NCBI GenBank assembly: GCA_965370435.1
Contig: CBDUUP010000087.1
Span: forward strand, 1 to 13,586
DNA: 13,586 nucleotides
Source: CBDUUP01 sp965370435
GTDB lineage: Bacteria > Chloroflexota > Anaerolineae > Anaerolineales > UBA11579
Direction of reading: 5' to 3'
The notes under the pieces are model-generated. The model ran no database searches and was not told the origin of the DNA. It saw nothing but the letters and a program-made list of their open reading frames with translations. A program made the position numbers and the translations under genes. Shown one piece after another: positions 1-6,313 of this stretch; position 1 is the stretch's first letter; each line of letters opens with the position of its first letter.

Positions 1-16
1 GCGGACAATCGTCCGC
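1..16 (-). terminator. Possible terminator hairpin after the membrane peptidase gene
   Basis: GCGGAC at 1-6 and GTCCGC at 11-16 form a perfect 6-bp GC-rich stem with a 4-nt loop, about 22 nt beyond the stop codon of the minus-strand gene ending at 38. The window edge hides whether a U-tract follows on the minus strand, so it could equally be a REP-like palindrome. Confidence 0.3.
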
Positions 17-37
17 CCATACGTTTCATTCGAAGGC

Positions 38-1477
38 TCATTCATCGGGCATCATGCTGACGTGGAGGTGGTGATGGTGGTGGTGGAACCAGCCCATGCC
101 TTCATCGGTCACTTCGTATACCAGAGGTATCTGGTCTCGCAGGTCGGAGGTTATATAACCGGCTTGAACGAGTTGGTCCAGAGCCTCATCTATGAGCGGC
201 CCGATCTGGCCGTCCACGCCGATCACCCGCAGGCGGGGATGCTCGGAGAGGTAGGCGATGAAAAGGGCAGTACGCCAGGGGTCCAGCAGGAGGGGCGGCT
301 CTGTGCAGCGATAGGCTTCCATCCCGAACAGGGAGTGGATGCACATGGGTCTCAACAGGTTAGCCTCAATATCCACCATACTGCCATCTATTTTCATGGA
401 GACATTCTGGGGTTCAACCTGGAAATATGCGATGTCTATGTCCAGGCCGTTCTCATGGGTGCCGGAGGGGTGGCCGGGGCTCCCGATGGAGGTACCGGGG
501 ATGGATCCGTCCGCTTCGCTCATGTCACCCAGCCCCAGCCTTTCGGCAAATTCATCAGTCCAGTCGCCGGTTTCAAACACGGTCCGGTAGGTTGCGTACT
601 GGACCAATATCACCAGATCGCGGCGGAGGTAGCTGCGGTATTGGTCATCGTCGGTTTCACCATTTTCCGGGTAGTTGAGGTAGGTAATTCCGTCAACCGG
701 CTCAAAGAACACCACCTCGCTACAGTACTCTTCGCTCCCCTCACATTCCAGAGGAGGGAGACCCACCTCGGTTGGGGGAGCGCCCAGGTCGGGGGTCTGG
801 CCGAGGATAGCTGCTTCGCGGGGAAGGTTTTCCCACACGGTCGCCGCGACGATGAGGGCCAGCGCAATCCCTGTGACGGCCCAACTCCTGGGGAGGTTGA
901 CATCTCTGGTTTCCTCCCGGATGTTCTTCCTGATGAAGAGGATCAGCGCCAATCCGGTAATGATCCCATAGATCAGCCCAATCACGGCATAGCCCACCAG
1001 GATGGCGAAAAATTCGGGTAGGACCAGGGCGATCAAATAGGTCGCGTACCAACCTAAAGACCAGCCCAAAACGTTCGCCAGCGTCCACCAACCAGCCTTA
1101 CGCAAAACTCTCTTCAAAACAATCCACTGGGCGAAACCGACGATAAGGCCCAAGGCAAGAAATCTCAGGTCGCCAGCCAAGACAATTTTCCATCCGCCCG
1201 GCGCGTAATGGTTCAGGGCTTCCACTGCGGCAAAGCCCAGCGGGACTCCCAGCGCGTTGGACATGATCCACCAACGGGTCTGGAGAAGGCGATTCCGCAA
1301 GACCAGCCATTGGAAGACGCCCACCACGATTCCGAGGGCGGCGGAGGCGGCGATCTCTCCCACGGCCCGGTATACGACCAGACTCACCGTGATTCCGATG
1401 GCGAAGGCTAGGACGTTGGCCAGGGTCCATAGTATCCAGAGTTTCCATCCAGCGGGTGGGGTGTTATTGTTTTCCAT
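38..1477 (-). CDS. Multi-pass membrane protein with C-terminal LAS-type (MepA/M15-like) zinc peptidase domain
   Basis: This 479-residue protein starts at the ATG at 1477, which has GGAGG seven bases upstream; an in-frame TTG six codons earlier overlaps that ribosome site and is less likely. Residues 1-215 hold about seven hydrophobic helices (near 14-35, 43-60, 70-88, 104-121, 131-152, 157-182, 199-215). A repeated pattern is visible: GVFQWLVLR (53-61) matches GFAQWIVLK (114-122), and WWIMSNALG (69-77) matches WWTLANVLG (130-138). The rest is soluble and, with an N-in start and seven helices, probably extracytoplasmic. It carries HENGLDID (H341, D346, D348) and a terminal HxH (H470-L-H472). 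HxxGxDxD plus HxH is the signature of LAS metallopeptidases such as MepA and M15/VanY, with H341, D348 and H472 as inferred zinc ligands. H465-H470 are six consecutive histidines. Substrate is inferred to be peptidoglycan or a peptide. Family assignment is fairly sure; the exact family is open. Confidence 0.75.
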   Translation of the reverse strand: MENNNTPPAGWKLWILWTLANVLAFAIGITVSLVVYRAVGEIAASAALGIVVGVFQWLVLRNRLLQTRWWIMSNALGVPLGFAAVEALNHYAPGGWKIVLAGDLRFLALGLIVGFAQWIVLKRVLRKAGWWTLANVLGWSLGWYATYLIALVLPEFFAILVGYAVIGLIYGIITGLALILFIRKNIREETRDVNLPRSWAVTGIALALIVAATVWENLPREAAILGQTPDLGAPPTEVGLPPLECEGSEEYCSEVVFFEPVDGITYLNYPENGETDDDQYRSYLRRDLVILVQYATYRTVFETGDWTDEFAERLGLGDMSEADGSIPGTSIGSPGHPSGTHENGLDIDIAYFQVEPQNVSMKIDGSMVDIEANLLRPMCIHSLFGMEAYRCTEPPLLLDPWRTALFIAYLSEHPRLRVIGVDGQIGPLIDEALDQLVQAGYITSDLRDQIPLVYEVTDEGMGWFHHHHHHLHVSMMPDE

Positions 1478-1509
1478 TATTGGTCCTCCGTGCAATATAT
1501 AGATTGGCC

Positions 1510-1538
1510 GGGGCGACCCGCGGGGTCGCCCCTACGGG
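1510..1538. repeat. REP-like hairpin with CCCCTACGGG tail (copy 1)
   Basis: GGGGCGACCC (1510-1519) and GGGTCGCCCC (1523-1532) form a perfect 10-bp stem with a 3-nt loop, followed by TACGGG. It sits in the short gap between the M3 peptidase stop and the next minus-strand gene. The last ten bases of the tail, CCCCTACGGG, recur at 4772-4781 after a hairpin of different stem sequence. Elements of this style are scattered through many Chloroflexota and cyanobacterial genomes (recalled, not searched). It could also attenuate read-through from the peptidase gene, but no U-tract is present. Confidence 0.6.
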
Positions 1539-1539
1539 T

Positions 1540-3246
1540 TTAGGGGGCGGTGAGGTTCTCAATAGTTTTTTCCATCAGGGCGACGGCTTCGCCCAGGGTG
1601 GCGGCGTCGAAGGCCAGGCGGCCCCCGGCGGTCTCGAAGAGCTGCGGCAAGGTGGCTGCGCCGCCCAGGGAAAGGGCCTTCCGGTAGGAAGAGAGGGCGG
1701 CGGCCTGGTCTTTCAAGGAGTTGGCCCAAATCTGTACAGCGCCGAGTTGGGCCAGGCCGTACTCAATGTAGTAGAAGGGGACCTGATGAATGTGCAGTTT
1801 GCGCTGCCAGCCGGTCTCTTTCTCCACCTCCAGGCCGGTCCAATCCACACCTTGCATGAAACGATCCCATAGTTCAACCCACTGCGCGTCGCAGTTGGCG
1901 GGGTCGCTGGCGGCTTCGTGATTCTCGTAGACCCAGTGCTGGAAGGCGACGACGACGGCCATGTAGGGCCAGAAACAAATGGCGTCCTCCAGATGTTCTA
2001 TACGGGCACGAGCCGCCTCCTGGGGCGTGTAAAAGCCGCCCTCGCTCTCGACCAGGTAAGGCGCGCCCAGGTACTCCATCGTCATGGAGGCCACCTCGGC
2101 GAACTCCATGGGCACGTTCTGAAGCTGGTGGTAGGGTAAGTCCACGGTGGCGAAGACGTGGAAGGCGTGGCCGGCTTCGTGGAGCAGAGTGACGACGTCA
2201 CCGTGCATACCCACTGCATTCTCGAAGATGAAGGGGCGCCTGGCGACCGGGAAGGCGTCGCAGTAAGCGCCGGGGGCTTTACCCTTGCGGTTGTCCAGGT
2301 CTAACAATCCTTCATTGCGCATGACGTCGAAGTACTCGCCTAGAGCCGGGTCAATCTTATGGAACATGCCGCTGACCTTAGCTTCCAACTCGGCGGGGTC
2401 CTCGAAGGGCTTGAGGGCGGGGCGATTATGCGGGTCTACAGACAAATCCCAGGGGCGGAGGACGTCCACGCCCAGGCGCTGTTGGCGGCGTTCGTAGATG
2501 CGCTTGGCGGCGGGGACCACCACCTCTTCAATGGCATCGCAGAAAGCCATACTGTCGGCGGGGGTGTAGGCGAAACGCTGGCGATCCTGCCATGCGTAGC
2601 TGCGGTACTCCTCATATCCGGCGTTGGCGGCGATCTGTTTGCGAAGGCCCATGTACTGCCCCCAGAGGGCGTTGATGGCCTCCCGGTCTTGTAGACGGCG
2701 GGAGGCGGACAATCGCCAGGCCTTCTCACGCCGGTCCCGGTCAGGCTCTTGATAGACGGGGCCAAGCTGGGTCAGGGTCACTTCCTCGCCCTCCCACTCC
2801 ACGGTTTGCGCGCCAATGATAACGTCATATTCGGTGTGACGCTTCTGCTCCTCGGTGAGAAGAGGTAGATTCTCCTCGCGGAAGAGGGCGGCTTCGGCGC
2901 GCATGTTGCGCATGGGGATATCGAAGCCTTCTGGCGGCTCCAGGCCGCTGTCGAGCAATTTCTCTTTCAACTTCTGGTCGGCGGCCTGGGCCTGGGGGCG
3001 AACTTCTTCGAGGAAAGTGTGGAAGCGTTTTTGGGCCTCTTCGTCGGTGGTGTCTAGGGTGGTGGCAATGTAGAGGCGGGAGAAGGATTCGTAGACCAGG
3101 TGGGCGAGGCGGGTCCAATCCTTCATCCAGGCGGAGAGGGTGTCGGGGGTCAGGGTTCGGCCAGTTAATTCCTGGAAGTAGGGATCGATCTTGGCCCAGG
3201 GCCAGGTTTTGAAATCATCGGATGTTTGGGGGAGAGGGGTGGGCAT
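1540..3246 (-). CDS. M3-family oligoendopeptidase (PepF-like zinc metallopeptidase)
   Basis: A cytosolic zinc peptidase of the thimet/oligoendopeptidase F family that cleaves short peptides. The zinc motif HEAGH lies at H356-E357-H360, and the third ligand is E384 in the EFAEVAS segment, 24 residues after H360, the spacing known in PepF. The C-terminal HIHQVPFYYIEYG segment matches the conserved His/Tyr substrate-binding region of M3 enzymes. The 568-residue length is typical. The chosen start is the ATG at 3246 with an AAGGA ribosome site about 10 bases upstream; the open frame extends 24 codons further up through an octamer repeat array, so the earlier start is unlikely. No signal peptide. 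It is preceded by its own promoter at 3356-3383, giving a leader of about 100 nt. The gene downstream is also on the minus strand after a 62-bp gap. Family assignment is firm; M3 genes are hard to subdivide by eye, so no symbol is given. Confidence 0.93.
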   Translation of the reverse strand: MPTPLPQTSDDFKTWPWAKIDPYFQELTGRTLTPDTLSAWMKDWTRLAHLVYESFSRLYIATTLDTTDEEAQKRFHTFLEEVRPQAQAADQKLKEKLLDSGLEPPEGFDIPMRNMRAEAALFREENLPLLTEEQKRHTEYDVIIGAQTVEWEGEEVTLTQLGPVYQEPDRDRREKAWRLSASRRLQDREAINALWGQYMGLRKQIAANAGYEEYRSYAWQDRQRFAYTPADSMAFCDAIEEVVVPAAKRIYERRQQRLGVDVLRPWDLSVDPHNRPALKPFEDPAELEAKVSGMFHKIDPALGEYFDVMRNEGLLDLDNRKGKAPGAYCDAFPVARRPFIFENAVGMHGDVVTLLHEAGHAFHVFATVDLPYHQLQNVPMEFAEVASMTMEYLGAPYLVESEGGFYTPQEAARARIEHLEDAICFWPYMAVVVAFQHWVYENHEAASDPANCDAQWVELWDRFMQGVDWTGLEVEKETGWQRKLHIHQVPFYYIEYGLAQLGAVQIWANSLKDQAAALSSYRKALSLGGAATLPQLFETAGGRLAFDAATLGEAVALMEKTIENLTAP

Positions 3247-3269
3247 GGGGTGGGGGTCCTTTTGTGGGG

Positions 3270-3333
3270 GGGTAATTGGGTAATTAGGCAACAAGGCGAC
3301 ATGGTGATTGGGCAACAAGGTGATTGGGGATGA
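3270..3333. repeat. Degenerate octamer tandem array (AGGTRATT type, copy 1)
   Basis: Eight consecutive 8-bp units with variants GGGTAATT (twice), AGGCAACA, AGGCGACA, TGGTGATT, GGGCAACA, AGGTGATT and GGGGATGA. The array lies in the transcribed leader of the M3 peptidase gene, between its promoter and its start codon. A three-unit array of the same octamer lies at 12843-12876. Both arrays end in a GGRATGAGG-like sequence. Confidence 0.8.
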
Positions 3334-3355
3334 GGGTGTCCCGGATTGCGGTTAG

Positions 3356-3383
3356 ATTATAACGGAAAAATCGTCTATTTGAA
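3356..3383 (-). promoter_or_regulatory. Promoter for the M3 peptidase gene
   Basis: On the minus strand, -35 TTCAAA (3378-3383, four of six consensus bases) and -10 TATAAT (3356-3361, perfect) are separated by 16 bp. Transcription would start near 3349, about 100 nt before the ATG at 3246, so the octamer array falls in the 5' leader. Confidence 0.65.
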
Positions 3384-3403
3384 TTATCCCCCTGCGAGTG
3401 GCA

Positions 3404-4234
3404 TCATCTTCCCTCCTGGAGGGCTTTGAATTCGAAGATGTCATGGGAGCAGAAGATTCGGACTTGGCCGCGGTGGTCGCGGAGGAGGGCGCGGAGGCGG
3501 GGGGCATGGTCGCCGATGGATCGGAAGGCTTTGGTGACTCCCATCAGACCGAGGACGAGACGGTAGCCGCGAGGGTAGAAGGGTTTTTCGGGATGGACGT
3601 CGCCGTGGTAGATGTAGGCGTCGCCGCAGTGCATCAGCCAGCCATCCGGGGTGCGGATGACTACGGCGCTGTGGCCGCGGGAGTGGCCTACCAGGGGGAC
3701 GAAGAAGAACTCGGTCTCGCCCAATTTGACCGGCGGGGTGCAGTCGAAGCCGAACCAGGTGTCGCCCTGGAGGGCATGCGGGACCCAATTAGGATCGTGG
3801 GCCCAGTGTTCTTTCCGGCAGACGTATTGCTCTTCGATGGTGCGGGGATGGGTGATGGCCTGGTGTTCCTTCTCGTAGAGATGGACCTGGGCGTGGGGAA
3901 AGTCGGGCAGGCCTCCGGCGTGGTCGAGGTGGCAGTGGGTCAAGGCGATGTGCTTCACTTCGGCGGGGTCGTATCCCAGCCGGGCGACCTGGCGGAGGGC
4001 GGTCTCTTCCAGGTCGAGGGGGGTGCCGCTCACCCAGGTGAAGGCGCGCACGGGGAGGGATGGATCGGTGTAGTCCCGGGTCCCGAAGCCGGTATCCACC
4101 AGGAGGAGACCCTGGCCGGTCTCTATCAGCAGGCAGTGGGTGACGCCCAGGCCTCGCTTGAAGATGCTGCCGGTGGTGAGCATGCCGAAGAGTATCTGGT
4201 TATAGGTGGCGAAGTTGAGGTGGTGAATGCGCAT
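3404..4234 (-). CDS. MBL-fold metallo-hydrolase, N-acyl homoserine lactonase-like
   Basis: A 276-residue two-zinc hydrolase of the metallo-beta-lactamase fold, in the branch that includes AiiA-type lactonases. The motif HCHLDH occupies H100, H102, D104 and H105. The remaining expected ligands are present in order: H188 (GHSRGHS), D205 (HCGDAY) and H264 (CSHD). This full HxHxDH-H-D-H set supports an active dinuclear enzyme. The start chosen is the ATG at 4234, with GAGG five bases upstream; the open frame runs 20 codons further to a TTG, but those residues are not part of the fold. No signal peptide, so it is cytoplasmic. The substrate cannot be read from sequence: lactones, other cyclic esters or thioesters are possible, and quorum quenching should not be assumed. 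It is followed after 157 bp by the M3 peptidase on the same strand. Confidence 0.88.
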   Translation of the reverse strand: MRIHHLNFATYNQILFGMLTTGSIFKRGLGVTHCLLIETGQGLLLVDTGFGTRDYTDPSLPVRAFTWVSGTPLDLEETALRQVARLGYDPAEVKHIALTHCHLDHAGGLPDFPHAQVHLYEKEHQAITHPRTIEEQYVCRKEHWAHDPNWVPHALQGDTWFGFDCTPPVKLGETEFFFVPLVGHSRGHSAVVIRTPDGWLMHCGDAYIYHGDVHPEKPFYPRGYRLVLGLMGVTKAFRSIGDHAPRLRALLRDHRGQVRIFCSHDIFEFKALQEGR

Positions 4235-4304
4235 GGAGGCCTCAGAGGCTGGATAGTTTGATAATGCGATCTTTGTTATATGAGTATGTTTCAAACATTT
4301 TCAC

Positions 4305-4330
4305 CACAGAGACACAGAGTAAACAGAGAA
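4305..4330. repeat. Degenerate CACAGAG tandem repeat
   Basis: Units CACAGAG, ACACAGAG and TAAACAGAG, fading into AAAAACA, follow one another directly. CACAGAG-based strings of this kind are common in intergenic DNA of several bacterial phyla (recalled). A similar A-rich string, GAAGAAAAACAAAAAACTTTC, occurs at 8229-8249. Confidence 0.6.
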
Positions 4331-4507
4331 AAACAAAAATATTTCTAAAAACACGGTTAGCTTGTTGTGTGGTCTCGTAAATATTTTGAGGTTTTCGGCA
4401 GGTGTCAGGCTGTTAGAATAGATTTTACATGCTCTGGGCGGGGCGGGCAAGTGTCTTGATTGACAAATTTGTTATGGGTTTTCCAGCAGAGGTATAGAAA
4501 ATGGTTA

Positions 4508-4535
4508 TTGACTTTTTCCAAAAAGGTTGTAGGAT
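4508..4535 (+). promoter_or_regulatory. Possible promoter for the candidate small RNA
   Basis: TTGACT (4508-4513, five of six -35 consensus bases) is followed after 16 bp by TAGGAT (4530-4535), with overlapping alternatives GATATA and TATAGA just downstream. The predicted start, near 4542-4546, lies only about 12 nt before the 15-bp stem at 4556. The -10 is poor, so this is suggestive only. Confidence 0.35.
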
Positions 4536-4555
4536 ATAGATAGAAATAATTTTGT

Positions 4556-4641
4556 AGCTCACGAGAGACGCATATTAAACCTATAAAATGGTTTGTGCAC
4601 CAGGCAAAGTGCACCCCTAGTCGTCTTTCGTGAGCTTTTTT
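4556..4641 (+). ncRNA. Candidate small structured RNA ending in an intrinsic terminator
   Basis: AGCTCACGA-G-AGACG (4556-4570) pairs along its full length with CGTCT-T-TCGTGAGCT (4622-4636): 15 bp with a single G-U wobble, followed at once by TTTTT (4637-4641). The 51-nt interior can fold into two more hairpins: AAACC (4577-4581) with GGTTT (4590-4594), and GTGCAC (4595-4600) with GTGCAC (4609-4614). The overall shape is a three-way junction closed by a long stem. Both flanking genes are transcribed away from it, so the terminator-like structure serves neither. A possible promoter sits just upstream. It matches no RNA family I recognise; it may instead be a palindromic mobile element. Confidence 0.4.
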
Positions 4642-4653
4642 GTTTTGACGGCT

Positions 4654-4677
4654 TTTTGGCGACTTAAGTCGCCAAAA
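4654..4677. repeat. Perfect 24-bp palindrome
   Basis: TTTTGGCGACTT is followed directly by its exact reverse complement, with no spacer. It lies just after the U-tract of the candidate RNA. It could be a DNA-binding site, a cruciform, or a second terminator (the plus strand before it and after it is T-rich and A-rich). Confidence 0.65.
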
Positions 4678-4736
4678 CTTTTGCGAAGTCGGCCCTTCGA
4701 GTTGAGCCTCAGGACGAAGCCTTCGCCGACTAAAAG
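4678..4736. repeat. Compound hairpin element
   Basis: Nested arms pair in order: CTTTT (4678-4682) with AAAAG (4732-4736), AGTCGGC (4687-4693) with GCCGACT (4725-4731), and CTTCG (4695-4699) with CGAAG (4715-4719), around the loop 4700-4714. Bulges lie at 4683-4686 and 4720-4724. The loop section (CTTCGAGTTGAGCCTCAGGA) resembles a hairpin often seen between genes in Anaerolineae (recalled). Confidence 0.55.
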
Positions 4737-4754
4737 ATTGTTGGCGCGTGACTA

Positions 4755-4781
4755 GGCGCAGCAACGCTGCGCCCCTACGGG
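4755..4781. repeat. REP-like hairpin with CCCCTACGGG tail (copy 2)
   Basis: GGCGCAGC (4755-4762) and GCTGCGCC (4766-4773) form a perfect 8-bp stem with a 3-nt loop, ending in CCCCTACGGG (4772-4781). The tail is identical to that of the element at 1510-1538, but the stem sequence differs. It lies about 20 bp upstream of the icd promoter. Confidence 0.6.
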
Positions 4782-4799
4782 AAGATGCGAATACACTTA

Positions 4800-4829
4800 T
4801 TGGATTGCGAACTCTGGACATGCTATAAT
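4800..4829 (+). promoter_or_regulatory. Extended -10 promoter for icd
   Basis: TGCTATAAT (4821-4829) is a perfect extended -10 (TGnTATAAT). The best -35 is TTGGAT (4800-4805, three of six bases) with 18-bp spacing, which is usual for extended -10 promoters. Transcription would start near 4836, about 39 nt before the icd ATG. A perfect TTGACA at 4845-4850 has no matching -10 and lies inside the leader. Confidence 0.65.
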
Positions 4830-4874
4830 TTGCATAAGTAAAACTTGACAAATTACATTGGAGTAATCTGAACT

Positions 4875-6179
4875 ATGACGTATAAATATAGTGTCGTGCC
4901 GGAAGGCGGCGCGAAGATCACGATTGAGGATGGCACACTGCGAACGCCATCCAACCCGATCATCCCCTTTATCGAGGGCGACGGAATCGGCCCGGACATC
5001 TGGCGGGCGGCGGCGCGGGTGTTTGACGCGGCGGTAGAGAAGGCTTATGGCGGCGAGCGGAAGATCCACTGGATGGAAGTGTACGCCGGGCAGAAGGCCT
5101 TTGACAAGACGGGAAGTTGGCTGCCGGAGGAGACTGTCCAGGCTTTTCGAGAGTTCCTGGTGGGCATCAAGGGGCCGCTCACCACCCCTATCGGCGGAGG
5201 GATGCGGTCATTGAACGTCGCCTTGCGGATGATCCTGGACCTTTACGTTTGCCAGCGTCCGGTGCGGTGGTATCAGGGGGTGCCGTCGCCGGTGAAACGG
5301 CCCCAGGACGTGGATATGGTGGTCTTCCGGGAGAACACGGAGGACATCTACGCCGGGATAGAGTTTGAGGAGGGGTCGGAGGAGAACGAGCGGTTTTTGG
5401 CATTACTGCAAGAGCAATTCCCGGAGGATTACGCCAAAATACGCTTCCCGGAGTCTTCGGGGATCGGGATCAAGCCGGTCTCGGAGGAAGGCAGCAAGCG
5501 CCTGGTGCGGGACGCCATCCAGTGGGCGCTGGACAACGACCGGCGCAGCGTGGCTCTGGTGCATAAGGGCAATATCATGAAGTTCACCGAGGGCGCGTTC
5601 CGCAACTGGGGCTACGAGCTGGCCGAGGAAGAGTTCGGCGACCGAGTGTACACCTGGGCGCAGTGGGAGCGGGCCAAAGCCGAGAAGGGCGAAGAGGCGG
5701 CCAACGCCGAGCAGGATGCGGCCCTGAAAGCGGGCAAGTTGCTCATCAAGGACGTGATCGCCGACATCGTCTTCCAGCAGACCATCACGCGGGCTACCGA
5801 GTTCGACGTGCTGGCGACCATGAACCTCAACGGGGACTATCTCTCCGATGCATTGGCGGCTCAGGTGGGCGGGATCGGGATCGCGCCGGGGGGGAACATC
5901 AATTACACCACCGGCGAGGCTATCTTCGAGGCCACTCATGGGACGGCGCCCAAGTACACGGATAAGGACGTGGTCAACCCCGGCTCGGTCATCCTCTCTG
6001 GCGAGATGATGTTCCGGTATATGGGTTGGGATGAGGCCGCGGATTTGATCGTCAAGGGGATGGAAGGGGCCATCATGGACCAGACGGTCACTTATGATTT
6101 CCACCGGTTGATGGAAGGGGCGGTCAAGCTGAAGACTTCTGAGTTTGGGGATGCGGTTATACAGCGGATCGAGGGGTAG
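4875..6179 (+). CDS. icd: NADP-dependent isocitrate dehydrogenase
   Basis: Catalyses oxidative decarboxylation of isocitrate to 2-oxoglutarate in the TCA cycle, in the cytoplasm as a homodimer. The 434-residue sequence aligns along its whole length with the E. coli enzyme: NPIIPFIEGDGIG (27-39), the GGGMRSLNVALR segment with S112 matching the phosphorylated E. coli S113, ENTEDIYAGIE, LVHKGNIMKFTEGAF, MNLNGDYLSDALAAQ and THGTAPKY. NADP choice is shown by K360, Y361 and V367 (E. coli K344, Y345, V351) and by Y407 and R411 (E. coli Y391, R395). It is slightly longer than the E. coli protein, partly from a charged segment rich in Glu, Ala and Lys after the GDRVYTW stretch. GGAG lies about 11 bases before the ATG. 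No kinase/phosphatase gene is visible nearby, so regulation at S112 is only possible. Confidence 0.97.
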   Translation: MTYKYSVVPEGGAKITIEDGTLRTPSNPIIPFIEGDGIGPDIWRAAARVFDAAVEKAYGGERKIHWMEVYAGQKAFDKTGSWLPEETVQAFREFLVGIKGPLTTPIGGGMRSLNVALRMILDLYVCQRPVRWYQGVPSPVKRPQDVDMVVFRENTEDIYAGIEFEEGSEENERFLALLQEQFPEDYAKIRFPESSGIGIKPVSEEGSKRLVRDAIQWALDNDRRSVALVHKGNIMKFTEGAFRNWGYELAEEEFGDRVYTWAQWERAKAEKGEEAANAEQDAALKAGKLLIKDVIADIVFQQTITRATEFDVLATMNLNGDYLSDALAAQVGGIGIAPGGNINYTTGEAIFEATHGTAPKYTDKDVVNPGSVILSGEMMFRYMGWDEAADLIVKGMEGAIMDQTVTYDFHRLMEGAVKLKTSEFGDAVIQRIEG

Positions 6180-6206
6180 TTGGGGCGGGTTGGGGACGTG
6201 AGAGAA

Positions 6207-6234
6207 AGTATGAAGGATGAAGGCGGAAGGATGA
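6207..6234. repeat. Degenerate heptamer tandem array (AGGATGA)
   Basis: Four consecutive 7-bp units, AGTATGA, AGGATGA, AGGCGGA and AGGATGA, begin 28 bp after the icd stop codon. The array lies in the 134-bp gap before the SnoaL-like gene and has no coding potential of its own. Confidence 0.65.
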
Positions 6235-6281
6235 AAGCTGCCGGTTTGCAGGTTGTAAGTGGGCGAGTGGCGGGTCTGGGG

Positions 6282-6287
6282 TATATT
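6282..6287 (+). promoter_or_regulatory. Possible -10 element for the SnoaL-like/MFS pair
   Basis: GGGGTATATTATC offers TATATT (6282-6287) with no convincing -35. The expected start near 6295 would leave a 19-nt leader containing GAGGAG (6299-6304). The GG-TATAAT-like context resembles those before 8485 and 10155. Confidence 0.35.
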
Positions 6288-6313
6288 ATCAAATTAAAGA
6301 GGAGATAAAAGCA

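Larger units (their letters stand above)
4235..4874. other. Long divergent intergenic region, no convincing protein gene
   Basis: This 640-bp gap separates the leftward MBL hydrolase from the rightward icd. From left to right it holds a CACAGAG-type tandem repeat (4305-4330), an AT-rich stretch (about 4330-4550), a 15-bp stem with U-tract (4556-4641), a perfect 24-bp palindrome (4654-4677), a compound hairpin (4678-4736), a REP-like hairpin (4755-4781) and the icd promoter (4800-4829). A 148-codon open frame on the minus strand (4405-4851) crosses all the palindromes and looks spurious. Confidence 0.8.

Noticed and set aside
62..85. Six-histidine run as a cloning-vector tag or assembly artefact
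   Set aside because: The run is in frame within the HxH zinc motif of a LAS peptidase, continues as LHVSMMPDE, uses mixed histidine codons, and has no vector-like sequence around it.
62..1021. 319-codon plus-strand frame
   Set aside because: It is antisense to the membrane peptidase gene, whose helices and zinc motifs are clear; the frame is an effect of GC-rich codon use.
3398..4261. 287-codon plus-strand frame
   Set aside because: It lies opposite the MBL hydrolase, which has all its metal ligands; the translation is Gly/Glu/Val-rich shadow sequence.
4460..4465. Perfect TTGACA as a promoter -35
   Set aside because: No -10 lies 15-19 bp downstream; the nearest TATAGA is 27 bp away. The TTGACAAATT match with 4845-4854 is too short to mean much.
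4405..4851. 148-codon open frame on the minus strand in the divergent intergenic region
   Set aside because: It crosses four palindromes, a candidate terminator and the icd promoter, has an implausible composition and no recognisable domain.
5403..6104. 233-codon minus-strand frame
   Set aside because: It is antisense to icd, whose identity is certain.
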